Source: Ampelomyces quisqualis (lineage: Eukaryota; Ascomycota; Dothideomycetes; Pleosporales; Phaeosphaeriaceae). From it: a stretch of 64,000 nucleotides of DNA. The translations under genes were made by a program, and so were the position numbers. Location of the stretch: contig JAGTXZ010000002.1 of assembly GCA_018398575.1 (NCBI GenBank), forward strand, positions 2,110,501 to 2,174,500. Reading direction: 5' to 3'. Positions 21,423-33,283 of this stretch are shown piece after piece. The notes beneath the pieces are model-generated. The model was given only the letters and a program-made list of their open reading frames with translations. It made no database searches and was not told the origin of the DNA. The number at the start of each line of letters is the position of its first letter. The first letter of the stretch is position 1.

Positions 21423-21896
21423 GGCGGAGGGTTCGATGGCGCGTGTGGGTGAGTGCTAGTGCGGGTAGGTGCTAGTACCAGTTCAATCAAGTCGTAGCTC
21501 GCACGTTCACATGTGGGGTGGACATGGATAGGCAGGGATCAGCACTTCACAGCGTGCAGCCTCATACCACCTATGCTGTATGCGTAGATACACATCAAAG
21601 TGGGAGACCGAGAGGCCTCCGCGGGGCTGAAGCATTGCCAGCCGCCTCAAGCAAGCAATGGGCTGGTCTAGCTCCGCGACTCGAGGCATGACGTCGATCA
21701 AGTCTTAGCGTGTGTAGCTCCAGACAAGGCATTCTGCGCCCCCTCAACACCATCTTCCCTATCGCATCTCTCACAAAGTTTTGCGAAGCTTCAGTCGACT
21801 CATCAAATCACGGTTGTCCAGTGTTTCCTTTTTGGCGGTCGATTCTATATCTAATCACCCGCATCGCCGCATTCGGAGCTCCCAAAGAGCTTCACC
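21423..21896. promoter_or_regulatory. Divergent promoter region, PPE1 / DUF2417 gene
   Basis: A 474-bp space between two outward-facing start codons, so it must contain both promoters. I see no TATA box or repeated site. The 3' half (21770-21890) is CT-rich, typical of a fungal 5' leader. Confidence 0.45.
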
Positions 21897-23626
21897 ATGA
21901 GTATGTGGAAGGGTGGAAAGCAGCAGGACGGGGACCAGCTCTCGGTCGAGCCCCCGCACCCGATTTCGCAAGACGATGGGGCTTCCAGAACCTCTAGGAG
22001 AAGCTACGACACGTCGAGACGCAGCCATGAGCCTCGCGAGGAGCCGACCGAACGAACGAGACTTCTCGATCGTCCCAGGCCTCCAAACTCGGACGGCTAC
22101 CTGGATCCCGATGACCCAGCTGTGAGATCAATCACATCTCACGGAAATGCCATGTTGCTAACAGTGGACAGGTCTCGCCATACAACCTATGGACGGTCCG
22201 TGCTATGCGGTACCTGACCATTCTGTTCCTTGTCGGTTCGTTCCTTTGGTGGGTACTCTTGCTTGTATCCATCTTTGTCTCTCCACCAGGAATGCACAGC
22301 CGTGGATCAGGTTTCTTCGATTTTGCATACACATGCCTGACCATTGGCAATCTTCTTGTCGCGACCATCTTCTTCGTCACGCCCGCCAAAGGCCTGCGCA
22401 TTACGACCGCCATCATTGCTGTATTGCTGGCCGTCGACATGATCATCGTCCTTGCTGTGCCGCGCCTCAGGCTCGAGGAGGGATGGATCGGTATTGCTAG
22501 TGTGGTTTGGGCATTCCTCATGGCTGTATGGTGCATCTTGACGGACCGAGTCGTCGCCTACGGCAAGAGGGAAGAGGAGGAGCGTCTGACTGGCCGAGCA
22601 GAGTCCCGTCGCACGTTGAAGGAATGGATTGCTGTTCTGGTTGCAACAGTCCTTACCGTCATCTTCATCCTCATTGTCATCCTCATGACCGGCACTCTCG
22701 GTATCCGCGCCCGCGACTCCACGCTCAAGATGTATGGCGAACGCATCCTCGTCGATGGCGACAAGTACGCTGTACACATTGGATGTGTCGGTAATGTCAC
22801 GCACACCGACGGCAAGCCAGATCCAACCGTGCTTCTCGAGGCTGGCGAGGAGCCTCTCGAATACGATCTGGAACACTGGGCATATTCAGCCTACAAGAAC
22901 AAGTCCATCTCTCGCTACTGCTACTGGGACCGCCCAGGCTACGCCTTCTCCGACAACGCACCCTCCCCACACTCCGCTGGCATGTCCGCCGACGCCCTCT
23001 CAGAAGCCCTCGCCCGCATTGGCGAAGAAGGTCCCTGGATTCTCGTCTCTGCCGGCACAGGCAGCATCGTCTCCCGCATCTTCAGCTCCCGCCACATGAA
23101 GCAAGTCAGCGGCATGCTCCTCGTCGACCCGTACCACGAGGACCTACTCCACCGCATCGGTAACCCCAGCCGGGGCTTCATCCTATGGGCATGGGGCATC
23201 ATTTCCCCGCTTGGCACCGTGCGTCTCGCCGGCGCGCTGTTCAAAGGTCGAACCCGCGAAGACCGTGTCTACGGCCGTAACGCGTACCAATCTGGCAAAT
23301 TCATCAAGGCCCAGCTCCAGGAGAATCTCGTCGCCGACAGCCTTTCCAAGAACGAAGTTGTTTCTGCACGCAACATTCAATACGCCGACACGCCGCTTGC
23401 GATTGTAAGCAGCGGCATCGAAGTCAAGCGCGATACCGAGTGGGAGAGGAAACAGAAGGATTTGACTACCTTGACCGACAACCTGGTTGGATGGGATATC
23501 GTCACCAAAGCACCTCATCAAATCTGGCAGACTTGGGAGGGCAGGACAGCAATGGAGAAGAGGCTGAGACAACTCGTCAAAGCCGCAGGAAAGTTGAAAT
23601 CCACTGAATCTGAACACAAAGAGTGA
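21897..23626 (+). CDS. DUF2417 multi-pass membrane protein with hydrolase-like domain
   Basis: Two exons, 21897-22121 and 22172-23626, giving 559 aa. The first 75 residues are basic and Ser/Arg-rich. Five hydrophobic segments follow: YLTILFLVGSFLWWVLLLVS, FAYTCLTIGNLLVATIFFV, ITTAIIAVLLAVDMIIVLAV, GIASVVWAFLMAVWCIL and IAVLVATVLTVIFILIVILM. Then comes an alpha/beta-hydrolase-like region: YDLEHWAYSAYKNKSISRY, YWDRPGYAFSDNAPSPHSAG, ILVSAGTGSIVSRIFSSRHM and GMLLVDPYHEDLL. This is the layout of the fungal DUF2417 'mitochondrial integral membrane protein' family; function unknown. At the position of the usual G-H-S-x-G elbow the protein has SAGTGS, so the nucleophile Ser appears to be absent. The 50-nt intron has a GTGAGA donor and a TTGCTAACAG branch site. 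Confidence 0.87.
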
Positions 23627-24567
23627 TTCCAACAACAAGAATTCCCCTCTACTTCGCATGTACAACAATCTCCTTCCCATACCCCCTTTTCCACGCACCT
23701 CGATTCACTTTTCCGCAACCGCACATGTCCCAGCGCCTCCTTGCTTCACATCTCCCCCGGCTCAACCACATACATACAATGTTATACTAGTAATCGAATG
23801 CGCACCTCGTGCCCACAACCCAACCTGCAAGTCCAACAAGTGCAATGTACGCCCCCCCCCCCTCTCGTTCCGAAGCAACCGCAAGCGAAGCGACCAAACA
23901 CACACAGAGTACGTCAACGCAACTGGCTGCATGCAGGGTATACAGCACGCCTGCGTGAATGCAGTCAAGCAATCATTGTCATGTCCCAGGGGTATAGTGT
24001 AGCCTGCATGTGGTACAGTACACTACAGTACACTGGCCAATCTCCCCAAAGGTACCGAGTATAACAGCTCGGTTTGGTGTCATGGGTACAGGCACGATGA
24101 CCAGGAACATGTGTGTTTCAGTAACGTTAGGGCTTGGGTTCCTGTCCCGATCGATATGATTGTAAGGGAGATCGCCGTGAGTCCAAGATTCTAGGCCCGC
24201 CCCCATGGTCTTGGGACGGGCGGTGCAGGTTTGGCATTGCGCGGCTCGAGGTCCATCTTGAAGGGTGCTTCGGACTTGCACGAGTGAAGCTACAAACGCA
24301 ATTGAAAATGCATCTGTTCAATAGTTCGTTAATTCGTTACTATGCGTAGTGGCCCTGCCCCTTGCTTCTCAGTGCCGGGTGAGGCACGACGACATTGTGT
24401 TCGATATATGCACATTGGTCCTTCCTTCCAACGTTGCCTAGGCTCAACCTAACCCAAATTGTGAACAACAAGCAGCCCCGCCGACCCATTTGTGTAGTTG
24501 CACATTGCGCAGTTTAGTAAAAGTCGCTGTCGAAAGAATTTGTGCGTCGAATCCAGGGTCGGAATCT
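23627..24567. other. Convergent 3' ends, no gene seen
   Basis: A 941-bp space between the DUF2417 gene stop and the PAL1 stop. It holds a run of about 13 C at 23849-23861 and a short repeated GTACAGTACACTACAGTACACT at 24011-24032. No ORF has family resemblance. It probably consists of two 3' untranslated regions plus spacer. Confidence 0.5.
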
Positions 24568-25936
24568 CTAAGCCTCGACTTCTTGCTTACGACGACGGAT
24601 GCTGCCAAAGCGCTTCTTCAGCGAGCTGCTGACGCCCTTGCCAGTGGTGTTACTGCGCCCAATACCAGAGGCTTCGGTATCGAGTGTCTCTGATGGAATG
24701 ATGCCAGGTGCTTGGTCGTGACCAACACTCTTGCTGTGGCGATGGCGCGTGGTCATCTCAGTGCCAGAGTCGCCAAGATACTTGTGGTCCTTCAAGGCCT
24801 TCTCAATAGTGTACGACGGCTCACCCTTGCCTTTTAGATCATCCGGGTGGTAGTCCTGCTTGTTGTCAGGTATGAAGAATGCAAGACATTGGATTAGGAA
24901 CGTACCTGTCCTGGCCAACGTTTGTAGTCGCCTCCTGGCTCACGCTGAAGATCGGCTCCCTCCTCATAGTTGAGAACCCTACCAAAGCGATCGGGCATAC
25001 CAGGTGGGATGTTGGCAACTCCCTCTAATGGACGGTGCTTCGTGACCGCGTCGACGATGTTCTCACGCGGGGTAGCCCTCAATGCCTCCTCGTTAGATTC
25101 GCGGACAGCCTCGATGGGTGCATATTTGACATGCTTATTGCGCGCAATACTGGCAGCGTCGTAAGGGCCTTCGTGATGGTACCGAGCAAAGCCGGCAGCG
25201 TCGAGGCGATCGATGACGTCAGCGCCCTGGAAGTTCTTCTTTCTAAGATGAGGAGCACGGTAAGCAACTTTCTCATCCTTACGCAGCGTATCAAGTGGCC
25301 TGTGAGATTGGTCTCCAGGATATCGCTCCCTCAGCGAGCCGCTACGCGCAGGTCTGGCGCCTCTCGATTGGCTGGGTACTGGATTACTCGATCGTCGAGG
25401 TCGAGCTTCGTTCATGGATCCAAAAGCATCTGAGCGGTGGCTAGAGTGCTGTGCAAAGCGCTCACGGCGAGGGCTTGCAGAATTGGGAGGGGACGGGTAG
25501 TCATACCTCCTTCTGCTAGGGGAGCCTAGGACCTGGGGGTCGCCGAAGGGATTCTTCGACTCGGAAGAAGCTCTTGAGCGGCGATACGGGTTCGTTTCGA
25601 CGGAGCTGCCCGTGTGCTGGACACTGACTGCGGGTTGGGCCTTGGCAATATCGGCAGATTTGGGTGGTGTGATGGGTTGCTGCGGGGCAAACGTCGATCG
25701 GAAGTGGCTGTTCAGTCCAGTCTCATCGCTCGGATCTGGCTCGATCAAGGGATCGATCAATGCATGTTGTGCCTGAGAAGTCAGTACGTACATGCCGAGT
25801 TTCTGTTGCACAACGTGAGGCACGTGATGTGATTGATCGATCAACGTGTCTGTCCCACCCTGCACGTTGATGAAGCGCAAGGGGTGCATCGCATGATTGT
25901 GTGCACAAAGGGACTTACCCGCTCCATGCCGGACAT
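24568..25936 (-). CDS. PAL1: Pal1-family cell morphology protein
   Basis: Three exons, 25936-25919, 25772-24906 and 24855-24568, giving 390 aa. The 6-codon first exon (MSGMER) joins AQHALIDPLIEPDPSDETGL across a 146-nt intron with a GTAAGT donor, a TACTGACT branch site and a TTCTCAG acceptor. Pal1 signatures are NPYRRS, NPFGDPQ, LDTLRKDEKVAYRAPHLRKK, DVIDRLDAAG, YHHEGPYDAASIARN, APIEAVRESNEEALRATP, KHRPLEGVANIPPG, LNYEEGADLQREPGGDYKRW and DYHPDDLKGKGEPSYTIEKA. Pal1 proteins sit at the cortex of growing tips and endocytic sites in fission yeast and help maintain cell shape. The 50-nt second intron (24856-24905) is needed to reach the PDDLKGKGEPSY block. The small first exon is the least certain part. 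It is head-to-head with USB1. Confidence 0.88.
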
Positions 25937-26279
25937 GGTGTTCCTGAAGAGTGAAATGCTGTTCGCTTAACGCTGATGGGAGGGGGAAGTTTGTGGGGCT
26001 CGCAGAGGCCGTCGGGTGAAGGTCGAAAGGTGGTGAGGTCGCGTTTGAAAGAGTTTGAAGGAGCAGGTGACGAAAGGACTTCCAGGCTGCTGATATAGGC
26101 CTGGCTTGGCAGGCACGACGACGCGTAACAACCGCGCATGTCATTGTCCGTCCCTGCAGAAGTTGAGGCTACGTCACCAGATCCGCTAGGCCTAAAATGG
26201 TGTTGGCCCGCCGTTCGAGTGACGAAGCGATCGCCGCTGAATACCACCAAAACTCCGTACCAGCTACCATCGACCAACA
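25937..26279. promoter_or_regulatory. Divergent promoter region, PAL1 / USB1
   Basis: A 343-bp space between outward-facing start codons. It must hold both promoters and leaders. No clear TATA box; I see no repeated site. Confidence 0.45.
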
Positions 26280-27328
26280 ATGTCCTTGGTTCAGTACCCA
26301 GACTCTGAATCTGACGAGGATGATACGGCCCATGCTATGCCTGCCCAACCGTCGCCGAGCCCGCTGAGGAGTGCTCAGAAGCGTAAGCACCGCGAGTCTG
26401 CCCAGGATGACCTGCCGCCGCTTCCGGCAGCATTCCACGACCTCTACGCGACGAACGCGCGCATGAGTACCAGCGACAACTCCAGCCTGCACGGCGGCCG
26501 AAAGCGCGCAACTCCCCACGTCGAGGGAAACTGGCCCAGCCACGTCTATTTAGAGTGTAAGGATGCAACCGCGTAGCCCTGCAGGGCTGGGCAGCCAGCT
26601 GACGAATGCGAGGGATTCCTTCACAGGCCGAATCTGACTCCCTGCACGCCTTGATTCAGCATGTCGGGGAACTGCTACGCTTACAGAATGATAAACGCCC
26701 AACCAAGCTCACTGTTCCAAGATTAATTCCATCTCTCCAGTCAGATCTTGGTGCACCTCTGCCTCTGCATGTATCACTTTCACGGACACTGCAAATACGG
26801 ACTGAGAACAGAGATGATTTTGTGGACACTCTGAAATCGTCTGTTCGCAAAGCCACTGTGTCTGCTTTTCGATTCGAATTCGCAGGCCTCAAATGGGTGC
26901 CCAACTTTGAGCGCAGTCGTTGGTTTCTGGCGCTCAGCACTAAGAAACCTGCGCAGAATGAGCTGAACAGGCTCTTGATTGCGTGCAACGAAGCTGCCGG
27001 TAGATGCGGCCATCCCGGTCTCTACGTTGGCGGTCCCGGTGATGGGCCAATGGAGAACAACAGTATCTACGATGGTGCCAAACGCAGGAAAAGCCAACAT
27101 CATGATTGTAATGATGTTGACTTCTCTGATCGCTTCCACATTAGCATAGCTTGGAACCTCGAAGAACCTGATCCTGAATGGACGGCATTGGTGAAAGCCA
27201 CCGATCTGAGCAAACACATCCAACCGCCACATTCTGGTTTCGACGTCGTGAAGACGCGTGTTGGCAACGTGGTTCACAACATCGAGTTGCGGGCAGCAAG
27301 GTCAGGTCATAACTTGGGACTTAGTTAG
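26280..27328 (+). CDS. USB1: U6 snRNA phosphodiesterase USB1 (Mpn1)
   Basis: Two exons, 26280-26556 and 26613-27328, giving 330 aa. It starts MSLVQYPDSESDEDD. The family core begins at GNWPSHVYLE and continues after the intron as WIPSQAESDSLHALIQ. The two catalytic HxS motifs of the 2H phosphoesterase fold are PLHVSLS (His about 145) and FHISIAW (His about 268), with LKWVPNFERSRWFLALS between them. USB1 trims and caps the U6 snRNA 3' end with a 2',3'-cyclic phosphate, protecting it from the exosome. The 56-nt intron has a GTAAGG donor and a GCTGAC branch site; its acceptor (GCGAG) is weak but is the one that gives E-W-I-P in frame. Length is slightly above the usual 270-300 aa. Confidence 0.93.
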
Positions 27329-27685
27329 TAATCACTGCGCATGCGAGCGAGATGTTGAAAACACTTGCGCAGTAGAAGATAGAAGTCATCTCGCAGATCT
27401 ACCTTCATGGGAACGAGAACTAGGCCTCACATCCGTCTTACCCGAACTGTGCCCCGAGTATGCGAATAAGGTTGATGGGCTCCTTTCACGCGAAGACACT
27501 TTGGGGTCCCTTGAAAAGCTTAAATCATGCTAAGCATGCAGCCTTATTTTTCAATGTCAAGTACCGGCGTAGCTAGCAGGCGGCAGACCACTTGAGGTCT
27601 CGGGGTGCGAGATTTGCGCTACTGTGAGCTGCTAGGTATACATATTAAGAAGATTTCGATGAAATAAATACATCTTCAGCAATTT
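27329..27685. other. Intergenic, no gene seen
   Basis: A 357-bp space after USB1, presumably its 3' untranslated region and spacer. An overlapping ORF (27258-27533) is in a different frame from USB1 and has no recognisable motif. Confidence 0.45.
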
Positions 27686-28651
27686 CGCGTCCTGTTCCTC
27701 TGATACTCGCCAACATTCTTCGAAACAATAACATTCCGTTCACCGTGTTCGAAGCCCCAGACCAGGCCCGAACATCTGGCGGTAGTTTGGATCTACACGC
27801 GGAATTCTCGACCCGAGCCAGACGGTGATGAGATCGTCAACATTGACGGCGAAGTTCTTTGGGACGAGAATCTTCTGTAACATCATGACAAGACTGAGGA
27901 AGAGAAGTTTGGAGGACGTCCGGAGATTGATCGCAGTTTACTGATGAAGATTGTGTTCGACAATCTCTAGAGCAAGAAGGTGTTGTTTGGAAAGAAGCTT
28001 GATCGCGTCACTCCTTCGAGTAGTAGCTCAGCAAGGCACAATCTCCATTTCGCAGACAGCACACAAGAATCCGATTTACGATCTTATCATCGGCGATGAC
28101 GGCGCATGGTCAAAACTACACACACTATTGAATCATGTCATGCCACAGTACTTGGGTATCTCACTAGTAGAAGTAAACTGCGACAAATTCAGGCCAACCA
28201 ATGGCTACTCGACTACGTCGGCATTGGGTCCATGTTCCGCTTCGGAGAAGGATGTGCCGTGCTATCGCGAAGACAGTGTAACGGGAGTCTTCGCGCCTAT
28301 GCTTGTCTCAGAGTACCCGAAGACTTCCTCACGGCTTGTGGGATTGACTGGAAGGATGAGATCAACGCACGCGAGCAGTGGATCGAGCGATACTTCTCTG
28401 GCATTGGCATGGACCTGAAGCGCGTGATGTTTGACAGCAAGGATTCGTTGATACATCGCCGGCTATACGAGCTTCCTGTAGACTTTCACTGGTGTTATCG
28501 CTCGAGCGTCACGTTGATTGGTGACGCTGCCCATCTCATGACAATATTTGCAGGTGTAGGGGTAAATGTAGGAATGACGGATACATTGGTGCTCAGCAGA
28601 GAAACCTTAACAGCTTCGAGGGGAGAGCAGGGATTCGATGGGGCTGTATAA
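27686..28651 (+). pseudogene. Decayed FAD-dependent aromatic hydroxylase/monooxygenase
   Basis: Several frames together give a group-A flavin monooxygenase (TetX/PHBH-like), but no single ORF spans it. In order: PVPLILANILRNNNIPFTVF (the GxGxxG Rossmann start is degraded), SGGSLDLHAE, then a frameshift to DGDEIVNIDGEVLWDENLL and a stop, EEKFGGRPEIDRSLLMKIV, another stop, KKVLFGKKLDRVTPSS, another frameshift, YDLIIGDDGAWSK, and a long open 3' part from 28106. That 3' part has SMFRFGEGCAVLSRR, RVPEDFLTACGIDWKDE and the second FAD motif VTLIGDAAHLMTIFAGVGVN. Part of the segment after the first motif is missing. The 3' half is well preserved, so loss of function looks fairly recent. Its former substrate cannot be inferred. 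Confidence 0.8.
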
Positions 28652-30652
28652 ATGGAGCGAAGTGTTTCGCTGATGTGATGCGGTCTCATCATCAACCGCA
28701 TAACACACAGTAGGCGACATGGCACAGGTTCCAAGAACCATGACATCGAAACAATATCTTGGAGTGTATGTTTTGGAGACAGACCGGACGGGCAATTGGA
28801 TAGATCACGAATACACAGGGCATAACAAATTGCATTGTTGAACAAAAACTGTAGACAGTACGGAGTAGGCGAGACGTACTTTCACCACTACCATATGAAC
28901 CCCAAACTTATTGGTTACCAGCCAGCGACTCGTATTCGCTCTGTACGCGCTTCGCAACGCCAGTCAATTTCATAATACGACTGAACACTGATTGCCTAGG
29001 AACACATGTTCAGCTTCACGACACAACAACACATTGTCGGGTGACCGCTCGGCAGCCTTGTGGCGTAGGACACACCGATAATTTCATCGAAACGATTTTC
29101 AATTCGCCAATACAACCCCCTAAGCTCCCACCGCTGGGCACAGGGGAACATTGTCGCCCACCCCCGTTTAATACCTGTCTTCACCACCCAAATGCTCTCT
29201 TTGCCTTGTGAGTAAGAAGGGTGTCTCGGTCACGCTGAATCAATCGGCGTTGAGAAGTTGACAAAAAGTTGTTTTGGAGCGGGCCAAACCGTTTCATCCG
29301 AAATTCTTGCAAGCAACAAGTCGCACGGGCAATATCCTGGGATTTCTCTGGGATAAAACTGTTTGGCCCGAGTAGTTGGAGTTTTAGAGATTGACCTAAC
29401 GAGGTCTGAGCGCGTGGCCAGATCTCGCTGCTTTCGTATGGGGGTGGGCAAAAAACCGGGTACCGGTACGGAGTAACCGTCTCCCCCTGGCATCCCTTTC
29501 AGCGCATCACCCGGCTTGACATGTCACGGGTGACGGCGACCTAGCAAGAGGAGATTAAACAGATCCACCGATTTGTAGGCGGACTCCTGAGTGCTGGCGG
29601 AGGCATGCGCTGCTACCAACCGCTACCCCACCGTCGGCCAAATGACAGACGACGTGGTGTTGAGGGTTTTAGTACACGCAACACAAACACACCACATGGC
29701 ACATGATGTCGGAAAGTCTGCCGTAGCGTTTAACGACAATCTCAGTCATTGGCCGCGGCAGACAAATAACGGTTTTCGAGTCGTGGCGCATGGAAGCACA
29801 CATTATTGCCGAGCAAAACACACACCAAAAGCCTCCTTGTCTACGAATACCTATGTAGTCTGTCGAGTGGGATCGGCAGGCCAATAGTTCTGATCGCCGA
29901 ACTGGGAAGCATTGCTTTCGGGCAGCCCTGCACGAGCCGCTCTGGTACCTACCTGCGGCTGCATCTGGCCAGAGCAGGGACCATGGTTCCGCCTTGTCGA
30001 GAGGTCGCTCAAGGTTAGCCGTTGGCTGCAGGACTTGGCACGAGCGGCGCGAGACGACATTCGTGTCACAGAGTGATTGCTGATGGCAATTCTATTGATG
30101 ATGATCGTAAGCGGTTCGGCGCGGCCGTGGACTGTGATTTGAGGCACACGAAAGAGAGGTTTGAACTCCTCACGGAGTATTAAGTATGTGCTGGACACAG
30201 TTTGCGATAATGTATCCATACCAAGAGCCATATTGTGAATGAATCGCCTCGGCGCAACGACGGTGCTTGTAACGTTGCGTCTGCCTAATTAGCCCGCACT
30301 AGACGACATTCAAGCAAACAATATGAATTTTCCCCAGAGTCTCATTTCCACAACATGAACGCTGTGCACATCATAACCCATGTAGCCCAGCTAGGGCCAT
30401 ACTGCTTTAGTCTCATAACACCCATGCTAATCTCAAGGACCCCTTTCCTAGACCATGAAAACCGCCCACTCCCCCGGCGCCTCTCTCATACTCTCTACGC
30501 GAGGCTCATCTCGAAAGCTTTCGTTGGCAAGTCAAGTTACCGGCCATTGTGCCCTCACACTCGTTTACTCTTTTTTGATCAAAACTCTGCTTCACTCATT
30601 CAGCGGACGACACTACTAAACACTGCTTAATACCCAATAAACAAACGTCAAG
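28652..30652. other. 2.0-kb gene-poor region
   Basis: Between the decayed monooxygenase and the GH17 gene. No ORF shows family resemblance. The motif GTACGGAGTA occurs at 28858-28867 and 29466-29475. The 3' end (30540-30652) should contain the GH17 promoter and leader; the start codon context is CAAGATGAAGG. Confidence 0.5.
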
Positions 30653-32246
30653 ATGAAGGGATGTATCATTGCTGCGTCAGCAGCGCTCGCCGGCTCTGTT
30701 GCGGCTTTCGAGCACCGGGCTCACGCTGCTTTCCACCCCCACCGTGGTGACTACAAGAGTGAAGACATATGCACGGTCTACACTACCGTCTACATGACTG
30801 CTCGTACGTCAACACTCTACCTAGGACTTCCCTAACCGAAACAATGTTTTGGCTGCCGGAAAACAAACAGCAAGCTTGGATACTTACTCTCCATCAGTGC
30901 CGTCCATTGTCCCCAATTCGACCTGGGTCGGACCGTCCTCCCCAATCAAGACTTCGACTACCTGCTCCGAGGAAGAGACGACGAGCACGCCTGTCCCCAA
31001 CTCGACCTGGGTAGAACCATCCTCCCCACCCACGACTTCGACTACCTGCTCCGAGGAAGAGACGACGAGCACGCCTGTCCCCAACTCGACCTGGGTAGAA
31101 CCATCCTCCCCACCCACGACTTCGACTCCATGCTCCGAGGAAGAGAAGACGAGCACGCCTGTCCCCGCCTACACGCCCATCACGATCTCATCGTTCCCGG
31201 TGATCCCTTCCCCGACTCCCCCGGCGCCCCCCGCGAACCCAGAGACCTCCAAGCCCGCCGAGGTTTCCCCTCCTGCACCCCACCAGCCGGAGACATTCAA
31301 CCCAGCTCCTCCCCCGGCCTACTCCCAACCTGCCGACACCCCCAAGCCTGCTCCTAGCAGCTCCACGGTGGCTGAGAATCCCAAGCCCACCGGCGGCTAC
31401 AGCTCGGGCGGCCATATCATCACCAATGGTGACAAGTGGGCCATGACCTACACTCCTTACGCTAAGGACGGCCAGTGCAAGACCGGCCAGGACATTGCCT
31501 CTGACATCAAGAAGATCTCCGAGCTGGGCTTCACCACCATCCGTTCGTACAGCACTGACTGCGGTGTCTTCGAGTTCGTCGTTCCTGAGTGCCAGAAGTA
31601 CGGACTCAAGGTCATTTACGGCATCTTCCTCGGGGGCGGCGGATCCGCCGGCAAGGGTCCCTTCTCCAACTATGCCAATGAGCAGCTCGAGGACATCAAG
31701 AACAAGGCTCCCAAGGACAGCGTCTCCATGGTCATCGTTGGAAATGAGTGCATGTTCAACAACAACTGTCAGGCGTCGGAGCTCGCCAGCTACATCGACC
31801 ACGTCCGCAACGAGCTCCAAAGCTCCGGTTTCCCCAAAGACATTCCCATTACCACCACCGAGCCCGTCGGCACCTGGGAGGAGAAGGGCGCCGCTCTGTG
31901 CGACCACATTGACATCTTCACCGCCCAGGTCCACCCCTACTTCACCGCTTCCATCTCCGCCGAAATGGCCGGTGACTTTGCTGTCAAGCAGCTCGCTCAG
32001 GCTGCCAAGGTGTGCCCCAAGGCCGCTGAAAAGGGCACCTACATTACCGAGATCGGATGGCCCAAGTCCGGCAACAACAACGGGTTGGCCGTCGCTAGCC
32101 CCGAGAACCAGAAGATTGCCATCCAGAAGATCCAGGAGAAGGTCGGCTCGCAGTCATGCCTCTTCTCGTTCCAGAACGACGACTGGAAGCTTCCTGGTGA
32201 CCTTGGTGTTGAGCAGTACTTTGGCTGCGCGGAGGCCTTGGCCTAG
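30653..32246 (+). CDS. Secreted GH17 beta-1,3-glucanase (BtgE/Scw-like)
   Basis: Two exons, 30653-30803 and 30871-32246, giving 508 aa. A signal peptide is clear: MKGCIIAASAALAGSVAAF with cleavage near residue 18. Exon 1 ends CTVYTTVYMTA, a motif shared by fungal cell-wall proteins. A Ser/Thr/Pro-rich linker (residues about 55-230) contains three 28-residue repeats (VPNSTWVEPSSPPTTST plus CSEEETTSTP) and a Pro-rich stretch; it is likely O-glycosylated. The GH17 catalytic domain starts at KWAMTYTPYAKDGQC and shows TTIRSYSTDC, VIVGNECMF (proton-donor Glu about 341) and GTYITEIGWPKSG (nucleophile Glu about 442), ending with SCLFSFQNDDWKLPGDLGVE. Such enzymes remodel cell-wall beta-glucan. The 67-nt intron has a CCCTAACC branch site. 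No GPI signal is visible. Confidence 0.93.
30909..31160 (+). repeat. Coding minisatellite, 3 x 84 bp
   Basis: Three head-to-tail 84-bp units start at 30909, 30993 and 31077, encoding 28 residues each in the GH17 linker. Units 2 and 3 differ at about three bases; unit 1 is more diverged. The unit length is a multiple of three, so copy-number change keeps the frame. Confidence 0.93.
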
Positions 32247-33283
32247 ATGTATCCCTTTCGCTGTACATACGTGCTGGCAACGGAGCATGGGGGTGTGGTG
32301 GGTAGCGATGGCTCGATAGTGTTCTTGTATCATCATTGCACATAGTGTTCAACCTCTTCTGATCGACTTGGTTCGACACGTCACGTGCTACGCTCTGCAA
32401 CTATGCTGCCTTGCGACCTCTTTTTCACCGGGTCCAGTTGGCGGTGGCTGATGAGGTAATTTTTAGTACATATTTCTTACAATCAACCTGAGTTAATACA
32501 CACATCGAAATACCTTGTATCTACGCTGTGAGCGGCTTTGAGTCTTTGCGATGTGGAGTTGCGCAATCCCGGCGTCTGTGAAAAGGTCTCGTATCAAGGT
32601 TCATGTTGACGAGAAGATTTGCTCGTAGAGACATCATCTAAAACAGACTAGTGGGTTCAATTGACGGGTTGTAATTTGTCTTCGGGAGTAAGTCAAAGAC
32701 GTCTTTCGAGGCATCGTCGATCCATGGCGGAGCACTGCTTTGTGGGTCTACTTGCTGTTCAAAGAGCATCGCAACCATCCTACTCGCCATTCCATCTTAC
32801 ATCAGTTCATATCTTCCCGGCGTCGCTTAATACGCACAGAGAAGTCTACTTGGTTAGTGCACCACGCATTGTATATTTCCACTCGCTACCTTCTCTTGCA
32901 AAATTCACCTGGGGATGTTGTTCTTACTCTGTACGTTGTGCATATTTGTTTTCCAAGCCGTAAGATATAATCCCAGTGGCAATTGCAGCCGTGACTGACC
33001 AAACGAGCAGAGCGGAAGGTGAGACAAGTAACATAGGTGGTGCTAGATAATGTGTGATGATGATTGACATCAAAAGGTCACGACTGCTAAGCTACACAGG
33101 GACCTGGGGATAGAAGGTCAACACAGATCCGAAAGTTGGTGGTTTTGTCGTTTTCGCCTTTGCTGCTGTGGGTTCGATCTGGCATGTTTTTACCACTCGA
33201 ATCTCATTACTGCGTGATGTTTCGTCGCTCGTTAGTAACTGCTGTAGAATTAATCTGCAGCAGACATTCGCTGACGTACGTTC
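32247..33283. other. Intergenic, no gene seen
   Basis: About 1 kb downstream of the GH17 gene. It is AT-richer than the flanking genes. Small ORFs (for example 32661-32963 plus) have no motif I recognise. Confidence 0.45.

Noticed and set aside
24894..26144. 416-codon ORF starting upstream of PAL1
   Set aside because: It reads through the 146-nt first intron and starts with sequence (MTCAVVTRRRACQARPIS) unrelated to Pal1; the spliced MSGMER start fits better.
31188..31934. 248-codon minus-strand ORF under the GH17 gene
   Set aside because: Antisense frame of a codon-biased gene; Gly/Val/Leu-rich shadow without motifs.
31495..32319. 274-codon Ser/Arg-rich ORF over the GH17 domain
   Set aside because: Shadow frame of the well-supported glucanase; low complexity and no family resemblance.
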